A stretch of DNA of 64,000 nt from an uncultured Actinomycetes bacterium (GCA_900314875.1 OMWX01000002.1:1-64000); one strand, 5' to 3'; numbered from the stretch's first letter, positions 34,421 to 44,456 are shown. The notes: generated by a model from the letters alone, not told the origin. Translations and numbers: made by a program.

Positions 34421-37131
34421 AAGAACATATTATGAAAACATTGCTTGAAAAAGATAAAACTGCATTGCTCTCGCGCTTGGCGCAGTGCAAACCTGACGAA
34501 GCGCTCGCCCTGCTGAACGCCTCCGAAAACGGACTTTCCGCTTCGCAGGCAGACAAAATCCGCGAACACTTTGGCGCAAACAGCTTTATGCGCTCGCAGA
34601 AACCGTCGACGGCAAAACGTATGGCAAGCGCGTTCGTAAACGTTTTCACGGTTATACTTTTTATTTTGGCGCTTATCGAATTTTATACTCAGGTTCTTGC
34701 CGTTCCTGCAGAGCAAGCCGACCCGACAGGTCCCGCAATTATTGCGCTTATGGTAATTATTTCGGGCATTCTGCGGTTTATTCAGGAAACCAAATCGAAT
34801 AACGCGGCACAGAATTTGCAGTCTATGATTTCTTCGACCTGCTGTGTTGTTCGCGACGGAAAAGAATGCGAAATCCCTATGGAAGACGCGGTTGTCGGTG
34901 ATATTGTCTTGCTTGCGGCGGGGGATATGGTGCCTGCCGATATGCGCATTATTCAGGCAAAAGATCTTTTTATAAACCAGTCTTCTCTGACCGGCGAAAG
35001 CGAGCCTTGCGAAAAGTATGCGGCTGCCTCCGACGAGAAAACGGCGAAAAATCCCGCAGAATGCTCGAATCTGGCTTTTATGGGCACGAATGTTTTGTCG
35101 GGGTCGGCAACCGGCGTAATCGCTGCAACGGGCATAAACGCGATGTTCGGACGCATTGCTTCGAATGTTCAGATTGAAAAAAAGGAAAAAACAAGCTTCG
35201 ACAAGGGGATTTCCGCAGTTTCTGCCGTTCTCGTGCGATTCATGCTTTTTATGGTTCCGGTCGTTTTCCTGATTAACGGAATTACGAAACATGACTGGTG
35301 GCAGGCTGCTATGTTCGCGGTCGCGACTGCCGTGGGGCTTACTCCGGAAATGCTGCCCATGATTGTCACGACATGCCTTGCCAAGGGCGCGGTTGCTATG
35401 TCGAAGAAAAAAGTGATTATCAAAAATCTGAATGCAATTCAGGATTTGGGCGCGATTGATGTTCTCTGCACTGACAAAACAGGAACCCTCACTCAGGATA
35501 AGGTTGTTCTCGAGCGTCATCTGAACGTTATGGGAGCAGAAGACAATCGCGTTTTGCGTCACGGATATCTCAACAGTTATTTCCAGACAGGTCTTAAGAA
35601 TCTGCTGGATGTTGCGATAATCGAGCATACGGTCAGACTGGCAAAGGAAGATTCAAGTCTTTCCGGGCTGGACAAAAGATATGAGAAAGTCGATGAGCTT
35701 CCTTTTGATTTTGAGCGCAGGAGAATGAGCGTTGTCGTGTCTGACGAAACAGGCAAAACTCAGATGGTCACAAAAGGCGCGGTCGAAGAAATGCTTACCG
35801 TCTGCGAACACGTAGAATATGACGGCCGCGTGCGCCGGCTTACGGACGAGGTCAGGCAGATTGTCCGCGAGCGCGTCAGAAAGCTGAATGAAGAGGGTCT
35901 GCGCGTTCTTGCGGTTGCTCAGAAAACGAATCCCGCCGCAGTCGGACAGCTGACTGTCGAAGATGAGCGCGAAATGGTGCTTATCGGATATCTGGCGTTC
36001 CTCGATCCGCCGAAAGACTCGGCTGCGAAAGCCGTGTCTGCCCTTGAAAAAAGCGGCGTTGAAGTGAAGGTTCTTACCGGCGACAATGCTCAGGTTGCTC
36101 TGACCGTGTGCGAGCAGGTCGGGCTTAATGTTCGCAAAAACGGAATTCCGGCTCTGCTTGAAGGGTCTCAGATTGCAGAGCTTGACGATGAACAGCTGGC
36201 AAAACGCGCGGCAAATACGACTGTTTTCGCCAAACTTTCGCCGTCGCAGAAGTCCAGAGTCGTGCGAATTTTGCGCGAGCAGGGTCATGCGGTCGGTTTT
36301 ATGGGCGACGGAATCAACGATGCCGAAGCAATGCATGTTGCGGATGTCGGAATTTCTGTGGATACTGCGGTTGACGTTGCGAAAGAATCAGCAGACATTA
36401 TTCTGCTTGAAAAGGATTTGGGAGTTCTCGAGCAGGGGATTGAGGAAGGCCGTCGCATTTATGCGAATGCCGTGAAATATATTAAAATAACTGCTTCTTC
36501 GAATTTCGGAAACATGTTTTCCGTCCTCGCAGCTTCTGTTTTCCTGCCTTTTCTTCCTATGGAAGCCATTCAGCTTCTTCTGCTGAATCTGGCATATGAT
36601 ATCAGCTGTGTGAGTCTTCCCTGGGATAATGTTGATGAGGAAATGATTGACCGTCCGCGCAAATGGCAGGCGAAAGGCTTGGGATCGTTCATGTTCTGGT
36701 TCGGTCCGGTCAGTTCGATTTTCGATATAGCAACATATGCGGTCATGTTTTTTGCGGTCTGTCCCGCAGCTGCGGGCGGCTCTTGGGATTCGATTGCCGG
36801 CGATGAGGGGAAAAAAGCCTTGTTTATCGCCGTTTTTCAGACCGGATGGTTTATTGAATCGATGTGCACTCAGACGGCTGTTATTCATATGATAAGAACT
36901 TCCGGGATTCCGTTCCTTAAATCTCGCGCAAGTCTTCCGGTATCTGTCGTGACCTGTCTTGCAATTTGCGTTTTGACGGCTGTTCCGTTTACGCCTTTGG
37001 GCAGCGCTTTGGGTCTGACATCGGTTCCGCCGCAGTTTTTTGCGGTTTTGGCTGTGTTTATCGCATGTTATCTTGCGCTCAGTCATGCGGCGAAAAAAGT
37101 TTACATAAGAAAGCACGGCGATTTTTTGTGA
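34417..37131 (+). CDS. mgtA: Mg2+-transporting P-type ATPase (MgtA/MgtB type)
   Basis: P-type ATPase (P3B) that imports Mg2+ across the membrane. About 904 residues. Visible in order: N-terminal cytoplasmic region, helices (about 50-110), TGES actuator motif (SSLTGESEPCEK), helices with the ion-site VGLTPEMLPMIV, phosphorylation motif DKTGTLT at about 353, KGAVEEM nucleotide site, GDGINDAEAMHVADVGISVD hinge, and C-terminal helices. Several starts are possible: ATG 34399, 34417 (ATGA coupling) or 34432 (best-spaced AAAGAA). The 3' end has a duplicated TGCGGTTTATT around the stop. Confidence 0.95.
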   Translation: MKEHIMKTLLEKDKTALLSRLAQCKPDEALALLNASENGLSASQADKIREHFGANSFMRSQKPSTAKRMASAFVNVFTVILFILALIEFYTQVLAVPAEQADPTGPAIIALMVIISGILRFIQETKSNNAAQNLQSMISSTCCVVRDGKECEIPMEDAVVGDIVLLAAGDMVPADMRIIQAKDLFINQSSLTGESEPCEKYAAASDEKTAKNPAECSNLAFMGTNVLSGSATGVIAATGINAMFGRIASNVQIEKKEKTSFDKGISAVSAVLVRFMLFMVPVVFLINGITKHDWWQAAMFAVATAVGLTPEMLPMIVTTCLAKGAVAMSKKKVIIKNLNAIQDLGAIDVLCTDKTGTLTQDKVVLERHLNVMGAEDNRVLRHGYLNSYFQTGLKNLLDVAIIEHTVRLAKEDSSLSGLDKRYEKVDELPFDFERRRMSVVVSDETGKTQMVTKGAVEEMLTVCEHVEYDGRVRRLTDEVRQIVRERVRKLNEEGLRVLAVAQKTNPAAVGQLTVEDEREMVLIGYLAFLDPPKDSAAKAVSALEKSGVEVKVLTGDNAQVALTVCEQVGLNVRKNGIPALLEGSQIAELDDEQLAKRAANTTVFAKLSPSQKSRVVRILREQGHAVGFMGDGINDAEAMHVADVGISVDTAVDVAKESADIILLEKDLGVLEQGIEEGRRIYANAVKYIKITASSNFGNMFSVLAASVFLPFLPMEAIQLLLLNLAYDISCVSLPWDNVDEEMIDRPRKWQAKGLGSFMFWFGPVSSIFDIATYAVMFFAVCPAAAGGSWDSIAGDEGKKALFIAVFQTGWFIESMCTQTAVIHMIRTSGIPFLKSRASLPVSVVTCLAICVLTAVPFTPLGSALGLTSVPPQFFAVLAVFIACYLALSHAAKKVYIRKHGDFL

Positions 37132-37170
37132 TGAGATTTGCGGTTTATTCGCTGTGATATGCGGTTTATT
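37128..37170 (+). repeat. Duplication spanning the mgtA stop codon
   Basis: GTGATGAGATTTGCGGTTTATT (positions 37128-37149) is followed by a shorter copy GTGATATGCGGTTTATT (37154-37170); the stop codon lies in the first copy. Confidence 0.65.
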
Positions 37171-37294
37171 TGCGGCTTATTATAGACTGTATAGAAACAG
37201 GAAACCGTATGGAAACGAAAAAATGCAGACAATAAGCAGCGAAAAAACGCGGACTTGCTGCTTTGAGGCGGAATAAGAAAATGAGGTGATCTGA

Positions 37295-37684
37295 ATGCCG
37301 GTCGGGAAAGTGCGCTGGTATGATGCAAAAAAAGGTTACGGCTTTATTGCATCCGAGGACGGCAAGGATGTCTTTTTGCCGGCCAATGCTTTGCCGCAGG
37401 GCGTAACGACGTTGCGCAAAGACGCAAAAGTCGAATTTTCCGTGGTTGACGGACGCAAAGGACCGCAGGCGATGAGCGTTACAGTTATCGGGAATCTGCC
37501 TTCTGTCGTGCGCGCTACCCGTCCTTCCGCCGACGACATGGCTTCTATTGTAGAAGATTTAATCAAGCTTCTCGACTCGGCGGGCAATACTTTGCGCAGA
37601 CACCGTTATCCGAATTCCGCAGAATCTAAAAAGCTGGCCGTCCTGCTGCGCGCGGTTGCAGATAATTTCGATATTCAAGATTAG
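37295..37684 (+). CDS. Cold-shock domain protein with C-terminal extension
   Basis: The 129-residue protein has an N-terminal cold-shock (OB-fold) domain of about 68 residues with the RNA-binding motifs KKGYGFIA and DVFLPANAL (the latter diverged from the usual VFVHHS), then a helical extension of about 60 residues (ADDMASIVEDLIKLLDSAG) found in actinobacterial CspA-type proteins of this size. It binds single-stranded RNA or DNA. GAGGTGAT precedes the ATG. Confidence 0.93.
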   Translation: MPVGKVRWYDAKKGYGFIASEDGKDVFLPANALPQGVTTLRKDAKVEFSVVDGRKGPQAMSVTVIGNLPSVVRATRPSADDMASIVEDLIKLLDSAGNTLRRHRYPNSAESKKLAVLLRAVADNFDIQD

Positions 37685-37841
37685 GCGGGACGCAATTTTG
37701 CAGCGCAATTTTGCAGAACAGATTTGCGGCTTGGCTTGCAGCATGATTTACAGCGCGGCCGGCAGAACAATTTTGCAGAACAGTCTGCGGCAGAAATATG
37801 TGATTAATGCAATTAAAAAAGCAGTCAGATGAGGAGCAATC
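37685..37841. repeat. Intergenic imperfect repeats CGCAATTTTGCAG
   Basis: CGCAATTTTGCAG occurs twice in tandem at about 37690-37715, and AACAATTTTGCAGAACAG recurs near 37767-37784. Noncoding. Confidence 0.65.
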
Positions 37842-39146
37842 GTGACAGATTCTTTTGAACCTTCCGTTATGCAGGCGGGAAAAGAGCTTGCCGAACGCGT
37901 GGCTTTGTCCGTTGCGGACAGGCGGGAGCAGGTCGGGGAGTATGTCGGCGCGAACACTTCGGAAGACGGGCTGACCGAGTTTCTTTTTGACTCCGATATT
38001 ACGGGTTACGAGAATTGGAAATGGTCAGTTTCGCTGTTTTACGACAAAGAACTTCAGAATTGGACGGTCTGCGAATCTTCTCTGATTCCTTCCAAAGGCG
38101 CTTTGCTTGCTCCCGAGTGGGTTTCTTGGAAAGACAGGCTTCTGCCGTCGGATTTGTCTCCGTCGGATGTTTTGGGAACCGATCCCGACGACGAACGTCT
38201 TGAGAACGGAGTTATGCATCAGGAAGAAAAGCCTGCGGATGAAAAACAGACTGAAAATAAGATCGAAGATCAGAGCGAAACTGCGGATTCCAATGAAAGC
38301 AGCGCAGAATCTGACGAAAATTCGACTGAGGACTCTGCAGAAAAATCTGCCGCAGATTCCGCCGGCGATTCTGCCGAAAATAAGACTGAAAACAAGTCTG
38401 AAAATATATCGGAATATGAGCAGCTCGCCGAAGAACTCGAGCTTTCTCACAGGCGTGTTTTGTCGCAAAAGGGAAAGTCGGAAGCCTGTCAGCGCTGGTA
38501 TTCCGGTCAGCCCGGACCCAAATCTGTGTCGACGGCCGCCGCGAACGGCAAAACCTGTCAGACCTGCGGATTTTTTATTCCGATTAAAGGCGAGCTTAAT
38601 TTAATGTTCGGCGTGTGCGCAAATAAGTGGAGCGCGGATGACGGGCGGGTAGTTTCGCGCGATCACGGCTGCGGGGAGCATTCTGAGATTCTGCCGCCCG
38701 ATCCTACGCCGCTGTGGATTCAAACGCAGCCGGTTGAAGATGACGATCATATAGAAATCGTTATGAACAAGACGCGGCGCGACGAAATTAAGGAAGTCGA
38801 ACTTCTTGAAAAAACCGACAGTCTGGTCGAGATTGACATGCATGCGGTGAAACTGAATTCTCAAGAAGACGAGGACGGCGATTCGATTGTCACGGTTGCC
38901 GGCGAAAATCTGATTGAACGCGAAAGCATTGACGTGTCGGAAAACTTCGTGACGGAAGACGGCGCACCGGATTTTGAAGAATCGGAATTTAAGGATTTGC
39001 AGTCCGAAACTGATGAGCCTGAAACCGAAGAAGCTGCCGAATGGCAGAACGGAGAAGCATATATGCGTCTTCAGGCATTGTTCGCAGCTCATGATGTATT
39101 GAGAGACGAAGATTCTCAGCAGGAAGATTCTCAGCAGGAAGAATAA
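37842..39146 (+). CDS. DUF3027 domain protein
   Basis: Actinobacteria-specific family of unknown function. The GTG start at 37842 follows GAGGAG. The N-terminal region (1-110, with WKWSVSLFYDKELQNWTVCESSLIP) and the central Cys-containing region (CQTCGFFIPIKGELNLMFGVCANKWSADDGRVVS) are the conserved parts; four Cys there could bind metal. Between them is an acidic Ser/Glu/Asn repeat-rich insert (about 125-195), and the C-terminus ends with a perfect 15-bp duplication encoding EDSQQEDSQQEE. Confidence 0.88.
   Translation: MTDSFEPSVMQAGKELAERVALSVADRREQVGEYVGANTSEDGLTEFLFDSDITGYENWKWSVSLFYDKELQNWTVCESSLIPSKGALLAPEWVSWKDRLLPSDLSPSDVLGTDPDDERLENGVMHQEEKPADEKQTENKIEDQSETADSNESSAESDENSTEDSAEKSAADSAGDSAENKTENKSENISEYEQLAEELELSHRRVLSQKGKSEACQRWYSGQPGPKSVSTAAANGKTCQTCGFFIPIKGELNLMFGVCANKWSADDGRVVSRDHGCGEHSEILPPDPTPLWIQTQPVEDDDHIEIVMNKTRRDEIKEVELLEKTDSLVEIDMHAVKLNSQEDEDGDSIVTVAGENLIERESIDVSENFVTEDGAPDFEESEFKDLQSETDEPETEEAAEWQNGEAYMRLQALFAAHDVLRDEDSQQEDSQQEE
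39108..39137 (+). repeat. Perfect 15-bp tandem duplication at the end of the DUF3027 gene
   Basis: GAAGATTCTCAGCAG occurs at 39108-39122 and 39123-39137, followed by GAAGAATAA with the stop. Confidence 0.95.
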
Positions 39147-39193
39147 TTGCCGGGCGACAGAGCGGGCAATTGCAGTTTAAATCTGTCTGCAAC

Positions 39194-39229
39194 GCATTCT
39201 GCCGGCAATGTATCTTGCCGGCAGAATGC
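39194..39229. terminator. Perfect 15-bp inverted repeat between convergent genes
   Basis: GCATTCTGCCGGCAA (39194-39208) pairs exactly with TTGCCGGCAGAATGC (39215-39229) around a 6-base loop. It probably terminates both the DUF3027 gene and the facing UspA gene, though it lacks a T tract. Confidence 0.75.
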
Positions 39230-39244
39230 ACAGTCTGATCCGTA

Positions 39245-40324
39245 TTAATGCACGATGGTTGTTGTGCAGGTTGCCGAATCGATAAGATAACGCGAAACGG
39301 AACCCAAAAATCTCGCGTTGAAGCCCTTAAGCCCGCGCGAACCCATTATGATTCTGCTTGCATAGTGAGAAGCTGCGAGAAGTCCCTTTTGCGGCGTTAT
39401 ATGGAATGCGCTCGTTTCAACTTTGACGCCCTGCGGGATGTCGGCTTTGGCAACAAAATCTTTAGCGAACTTTTCAGCCAACTTCTGAGCTTCTTCCTTG
39501 GACGGAATTTCAGCCTCGGTCTGAAGAACTTTATCGATAGTTTTCATCTGCCAGCAGAACATCGCATTGATTGTGCGTCCCGTGTAAGCTGCAGAATCCA
39601 GCGCAAACTGAAGAGCGCGCATTGAGCATTCCGAACCGTCGATTCCCACGACGACCGGCAGCTGCGCGTTGAGAATCTCTTCCTCGCCCACATGCTCAGT
39701 GCCGATGCGGCCGACAGTCTGAGTTTGAAGCTGCGTTGCGATTGTGTTCGAAACCTCCTCATTTTCGTCTCCGAGCGCATACCAGTGAACAATCGTTACC
39801 GGAACCTTAGTTTCATTGACAAGATTTGCCGACACTGAGCCGAAAAACCATCTTGCCACGCGGGAGAGCGTTCTTCGTCCCACGACAATCTGCTGCGCGT
39901 CCTTGCCTATTTCTATAAGCGCGGATGAGCCGGAAGCCTTCTTTGACGTTATATCCAGCTTTTCGATGTCAAATCCGATTTCATCCGCAATCTGATGCGC
40001 CCACTGGCTTAACTGCGCGGTAATCTGTTTGCGAAGGTAAGACCAGTCGGCTTCAGACTGCGGCTCTTCTCCCATATCCCATGAACGCGTCCATCCGAAA
40101 ACTGCATTTACGCGCTGACCGGTGTGTCTGGCTTCTTCCATTGCCCAGCGCAAGGCAGCGAACGACTCGTCCGAACCGTCCAAACCTACGACGATATCGG
40201 CCAGTTTGTTTTTCTTATTTTCCTTATTTTCCGGTTTAAAAGTCTGCGTTTCGAAGGCTGCTTTGCGGCTTGCTGCCTGAGCGATCTTCTCTTTGTTCAT
40301 CGGCTGCGTGCTGTCGTTGCTCAT
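39245..40324 (-). CDS. Universal stress protein with two UspA domains
   Basis: The 359-residue protein has tandem UspA domains (about 42-190 and 213-358). Each has the ATP-binding motif: VVGRRTLSRVARWFFGSVS in the first and IMGSRGLKGFNARFLGSVS in the second, so it is of the ATP-binding class. Such proteins are induced in stress or stationary phase in actinobacteria. AGAGAGAA precedes the ATG. Confidence 0.95.
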   Translation of the reverse strand: MSNDSTQPMNKEKIAQAASRKAAFETQTFKPENKENKKNKLADIVVGLDGSDESFAALRWAMEEARHTGQRVNAVFGWTRSWDMGEEPQSEADWSYLRKQITAQLSQWAHQIADEIGFDIEKLDITSKKASGSSALIEIGKDAQQIVVGRRTLSRVARWFFGSVSANLVNETKVPVTIVHWYALGDENEEVSNTIATQLQTQTVGRIGTEHVGEEEILNAQLPVVVGIDGSECSMRALQFALDSAAYTGRTINAMFCWQMKTIDKVLQTEAEIPSKEEAQKLAEKFAKDFVAKADIPQGVKVETSAFHITPQKGLLAASHYASRIIMGSRGLKGFNARFLGSVSRYLIDSATCTTTIVH

Positions 40325-40587
40325 TTTTCTCTCTTTCGCTTGCCAAAGCTTGTTTCTCTTTTGTTTAACTCGCGTTTCGCCGCTTGTTTTTCAGCTTAAA
40401 TAAAAGTATACGCCCTGCATATCGCGTTGCGCGGTTTTATGCGAAAAACATGCGTTTTTGAGAAGTTTTCCCGTTTTGCGCGGTTTTTGCAGTTTTTGCG
40501 CTGTTATGCGTTCATGCGGGGCGTAATGCTTTGCGGATTGTCTTTTGCGGACTTTTCTGCAGATTTTTGTTTTATCGGTTTGCCGAT

Positions 40588-41961
40588 TTATGCGGTTTTA
40601 TGCTGTTTTTGCCGCAGTTTTGTCCTTGCTTCAGTTTTTAAACCTGCGGCGGCATTGCTCGATTCTTTTGTTCTCAGAATCGAAATAATCAAAAATGCTG
40701 CCAGCGCAAAAGGATAGAAAAGATAGGGAATGATCGATACATTTGTTGCCGCGCAAAGCGAAGAAGCGACAAGAAGCTGAGCTCCGTAGGGGATGATTCC
40801 CTGCATAATGCATGAAGCGCTGTCCAGAAGCGAAGCGGACAGTTCGGGCTCAACTTTGAATTTGTCGGAAATTTCTTTGGCAATAGGACCTGCTACAACG
40901 ATTGCAACCGTGTTGTTTGCGGTAGACACGTCCATAAGAGCGGTAAGAGCCGCAATGCCTGCTTTTCCTCCGCGTTTGCCTGAAAAATGCTTCTCGATAA
41001 ACTGCAAAATTGCTTCAAATCCGCCGTTTTCGCGAATAAGCGCGCTGATTGAAGCGACGAGAATCGTAACAATCATCGTTTCAAACATTCCCGAAGTTCC
41101 TTCGCCCATCGAAGTGAAGGCCGAAACGTAAGTCAGCGTTCCGGTGACTGTTCCGGCAATTGCAAAAAGCAGGATTCCGGCAATCAGAACGATGAAAACG
41201 TTAAGTCCGAGCAAAGCCATGGCCAGCACAACAAAATAGGGAATTGCCTGAATGAAATTGAAGTCGAAATGACCGATGTTTACCGATTTGCTGCGAAGCG
41301 CAACGGCTGTGAGGATAATCAGAGTGACAAGTGCAGCCGGGAATGCGATGCGGAAATTTGCGCGAAATTTGTCTTTCATTTCTACGCCCTGAGAGCGCGT
41401 TGCTGCGATTGTCGTATCGGAAATAAAGGAAAGATTGTCGCCGAACATTCCGCCGCCCACAACGGTTGCGACGCATAAAGGCAGGGAAATTCCGCCGCTT
41501 TCGCTGACTGATGCGGCGATGGGCACGAGAACGGTGATGGTTCCCACGCTTGTGCCCATGGACATTGAAATAATGCAGGCGATGATGAAAAGTCCGGGAA
41601 CTGCGAAATTTCCCGGAATAATGTTCAAAAGCATGTTTGCCGTGCTTTTTGCGCCGCCGGCCTGTTTTGCGATTCCTCCGAATGCTCCCGCGATCAGGAA
41701 GATGAAAAGCATAATCGTTATATTTTCATTTCCGATTCCTTTGGCGCAGATTCTGATTTTTTCGTCAAAATTCAGCGAGCGGTTCTGCAGCATCGCAACC
41801 ATAAGCGCCAGAATAAATGCAACGACGACGGACATAATGTAGAATCCTGGCTGTCCTTCGACGGGTGAAATATATTCGTACCAGATTCCGGTTCCCAAAT
41901 AGAGCACCAGAAAAACGGCTATGGGCAGCAAAGCCCGGAAGTTGGCGCGTTTTGCCTCCAT
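40588..41961 (-). CDS. NhaC-family Na+/H+ antiporter
   Basis: The 457-residue polytopic membrane protein has about 11 helices. The sequence SMGTSVGTITVLVPIA, the repeated broken-helix regions and the MMFGDNLSFISDTTIAAT stretch are typical of the NhaC/MleN ion-transporter superfamily. The exchanged ions cannot be told; members include Na+/H+ and malate-lactate exchangers. ATG 41961 is chosen because AAGGAGGTATTTAAAA precedes it. Confidence 0.9.
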   Translation of the reverse strand: MEAKRANFRALLPIAVFLVLYLGTGIWYEYISPVEGQPGFYIMSVVVAFILALMVAMLQNRSLNFDEKIRICAKGIGNENITIMLFIFLIAGAFGGIAKQAGGAKSTANMLLNIIPGNFAVPGLFIIACIISMSMGTSVGTITVLVPIAASVSESGGISLPLCVATVVGGGMFGDNLSFISDTTIAATRSQGVEMKDKFRANFRIAFPAALVTLIILTAVALRSKSVNIGHFDFNFIQAIPYFVVLAMALLGLNVFIVLIAGILLFAIAGTVTGTLTYVSAFTSMGEGTSGMFETMIVTILVASISALIRENGGFEAILQFIEKHFSGKRGGKAGIAALTALMDVSTANNTVAIVVAGPIAKEISDKFKVEPELSASLLDSASCIMQGIIPYGAQLLVASSLCAATNVSIIPYLFYPFALAAFLIISILRTKESSNAAAGLKTEARTKLRQKQHKTA

Positions 41962-42226
41962 TTTTAAATACCTCCTTGTCCGGGTGATTTTGGGTATATT
42001 ATCACAGGTGTGAAACAAATTAAAAAACGAGGTAGAATGTTCTGAGTGCGGCGCTGTGTTTTTGCCTTATCGTTTCGGCGGTTTCGGGGTTTTATGCAGC
42101 GCATTTTGACGGAATGCCGGCCAGGCTTCAAAAGATTTTTAAACGAAAATTTTCAGCCGGCTTTTCAGGGATTTTTAATCAAAACTTTTAACGGACTTGA
42201 ACGGATTTTTAAGGAATTGGCGGAAA

Positions 42227-43633
42227 ATGCGCAATATGAGCGAAACGGAAGATATGGGCGAAACTTGCGAAACTTGCGAAACCGGCGATAAAAAATATTT
42301 TGCGAATGCGCCTGGCGCGATGTCGGGAAAGAACTGTTTTGCGAGGGACGAACTTGCGCCGAAAAATATTGTCCGACGTCGTTCTGCCGAGGTTCTGTCG
42401 CCGGCCGGCAATCTGAAAGCCGTTCGCGCTGCGGCGGATTTCGGCGCGGATGCCGTGTATTGCTCGGGAAAAATGTTCGGAATGCGCACGGCTCCGAAAA
42501 ATCTGACGCTCGAGGAGATTCAGCAGGCGGCTGACTATGTTCATGCGCGGGGAGCGCGTCTTTACATAACATGCAATGTTTTGCCTACAAACCCTGAAAT
42601 TGACGGTATCGAGCAGTATTTGGGCGCGCTTGGCGAAATCGGCGCGGATGCCGTGATTGTTACGGATATCGGCATTATGATGCTTGCGAAAAAAGTTGCG
42701 CCTAATCTGGAAATTCATATTTCGACGCAGGCCGGAGTGGTTAACTGGCTTTCGGCGAAAACGCTTTATGAGCTGGGTGCGAAAAGGGTTGTGCTTGCCC
42801 GCGAACTGAATTTGGATACAATAAGGGAAATTCGCGCGAAAATGCCTAAAGACCTGGAAATAGAATGTTTTGTGCACGGTTCGATGTGCATGGCGTTTTC
42901 GGGACGCTGCGTAATCAGCAGCTATATGACCGGCCGCGACGGAAATCACGGAGAATGTGCTCAGCCGTGCCGTTGGAAGTATGCAGTGGTCGAGCAGAAA
43001 AGACCCGGACAATATTTCCCGATCGAACAGACGAAAGACGGCGCGTACCTGTTCAATTCGCAGGATATGTGCATGCTCGAACATTTGCCGGATCTGATTG
43101 AAGCCGGGGTAGACAGCCTGAAAATCGAGGGACGCGCGAAATCGGCATATTATGTTGCTGCTATGACGAATGCCTACAAAACTGCCGTAAATTCGTATTA
43201 TGACGCGATCGGGTCCGGCGGTTCTGCTTCTGATGCCGTTTTGCCGCAGTGGGTGAAAGAAGAACCTTTCAAGGTTTCTCATCGCGAATATTCGACCGGA
43301 TTTTATTATCCTGAAAATTCGGTTTCGCAAAATACGGACAGGGGCGGATATTATCGCGACTGGCTTGTTGTCGGCGATGTCGTTTCCTGGGAGAACGGGC
43401 GAATGACTTTTATCGGACACAATAAAATCGTTGACGGACAGATGATTGAAATCATTCAGCCGGCTTCGGCTCCCGTTCGTCTGAATGTCGAGCAGCTTCG
43501 TGACGAGCAGGGCAATGACATATCTATGGCCAATCATCCCACATACGTGTTCTCGCTTAAATGCGATTACCCGATTGTTTCGGGGGCTGTTATGCGCGCG
43601 AAAGCGGCGATTCGCACTCTTAAAGCGGAGTAA
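42227..43633 (+). CDS. Peptidase U32 family / tRNA hydroxylation-type protein
   Basis: About 468 residues. The U32 signature is clear: ECFVHGSMCMAFSGRCVIS followed by CAQPCRWKY, whose cysteines are candidate Fe-S ligands. Members include TrhP, which hydroxylates U34 of tRNAs, and collagenase-like proteins; the N-terminal TIM-barrel start (AEVLSPAGNLKAVRAAADFGADAVY) matches the TrhP/YegQ group best. The first 50 residues are polar with Glu/Thr/Cys repeats (ETCETCETG). AAGGAA lies before ATG 42227. The 3' end overlaps the convergent murI by 14 bp. Confidence 0.9.
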   Translation: MRNMSETEDMGETCETCETGDKKYFANAPGAMSGKNCFARDELAPKNIVRRRSAEVLSPAGNLKAVRAAADFGADAVYCSGKMFGMRTAPKNLTLEEIQQAADYVHARGARLYITCNVLPTNPEIDGIEQYLGALGEIGADAVIVTDIGIMMLAKKVAPNLEIHISTQAGVVNWLSAKTLYELGAKRVVLARELNLDTIREIRAKMPKDLEIECFVHGSMCMAFSGRCVISSYMTGRDGNHGECAQPCRWKYAVVEQKRPGQYFPIEQTKDGAYLFNSQDMCMLEHLPDLIEAGVDSLKIEGRAKSAYYVAAMTNAYKTAVNSYYDAIGSGGSASDAVLPQWVKEEPFKVSHREYSTGFYYPENSVSQNTDRGGYYRDWLVVGDVVSWENGRMTFIGHNKIVDGQMIEIIQPASAPVRLNVEQLRDEQGNDISMANHPTYVFSLKCDYPIVSGAVMRAKAAIRTLKAE

Positions 43634-44456
43634 CGGTTTCCGGCGTTTCTCCGAGAAGTTCGAAAGCCAGTCTTTTCTGTTCTGCGTCTGCGAACGAGCC
43701 TTCGATTCTGACAGTGCCGACAGTATCTTTGTCTGCTTCTTTATCTGCGGCTTTCAGAACGTTTTTAAGATGTCTGACTGTTCCCTCGTTGCCGTCGATA
43801 AGTTTTACGTGCTTCGGGATTACTCTGCGAAATGCGTCGCGGAAGAAAACAAAATGCGTGCATCCCAATACGATTGAGTCTGTTTTGCTTAAATCGTATT
43901 TGTCGAAATAACGGTGTATTGCTTTGTCTGTGATTTTTGCGTCATTCAGCTGTCCGTTTTCGGCAATTGTTACGAAATCGGGGCAGGGCTGGCGGTAGAT
44001 CGTATGTCTGTCTTCGAAACGTTTCATCAGTCGGGCAAACTTTTCTTCCCTCAAAGTAAGCTCGGTGGCTGCCACGATCACAGTGCGTCCAGATGTTTCG
44101 GCATCCGGGGCATTTTCGGGTTTTTCTGCCGTGTTTTCAGCTTCGCAGGCTGTTTTCAGCGCGGGTTCCATGCCTATGACGGGCAGAGAATATTTTTCGC
44201 GCATTTGTTCCGCTGCTGCGCTGGTAGCCGTATTGCAAGCAACTACAAGAGCTTTCGCACCTTGTTTTATAAGCCTTTCTGCTGCAGAACAGCTTAAAAG
44301 GCGCACTTGTTCGACGCTTTTGGTGCCGTAGGGAGCATTGGAGCAATCCGCATAGAAAATAATGTTTTCATTCGGCATTTCGCGACGCATTCTGCGCACG
44401 ACTGACAGTCCTCCCAATCCGGAGTCAAAAACGCCGATCGGAGCCGATGAAGTCAT
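43620..44456 (-). CDS. murI: Glutamate racemase
   Basis: Makes D-glutamate for peptidoglycan. The two catalytic cysteines lie in ACNTATS and VLGCTHFVFF; the substrate loop YADCSNAPYGTKS and the start IGVFDSGLGGLSV are typical. The 278-residue length is normal, with a 20-residue polar insert (ENTAEKPENAPDAETSGR) at about 110-130. AAAGGCAGC precedes the ATG. Confidence 0.96.
   Translation of the reverse strand: MTSSAPIGVFDSGLGGLSVVRRMRREMPNENIIFYADCSNAPYGTKSVEQVRLLSCSAAERLIKQGAKALVVACNTATSAAAEQMREKYSLPVIGMEPALKTACEAENTAEKPENAPDAETSGRTVIVAATELTLREEKFARLMKRFEDRHTIYRQPCPDFVTIAENGQLNDAKITDKAIHRYFDKYDLSKTDSIVLGCTHFVFFRDAFRRVIPKHVKLIDGNEGTVRHLKNVLKAADKEADKDTVGTVRIEGSFADAEQKRLAFELLGETPETVTPL

Noticed and set aside
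34273-35628. 451-codon antisense frame in mgtA
   Set aside because: Overlaps the diagnostic P-type ATPase motifs on the other strand and has no start signals.
42209-43537. 442-codon antisense frame in the U32 gene
   Set aside because: The plus-strand U32 signature is clear; the antisense product has no family features.
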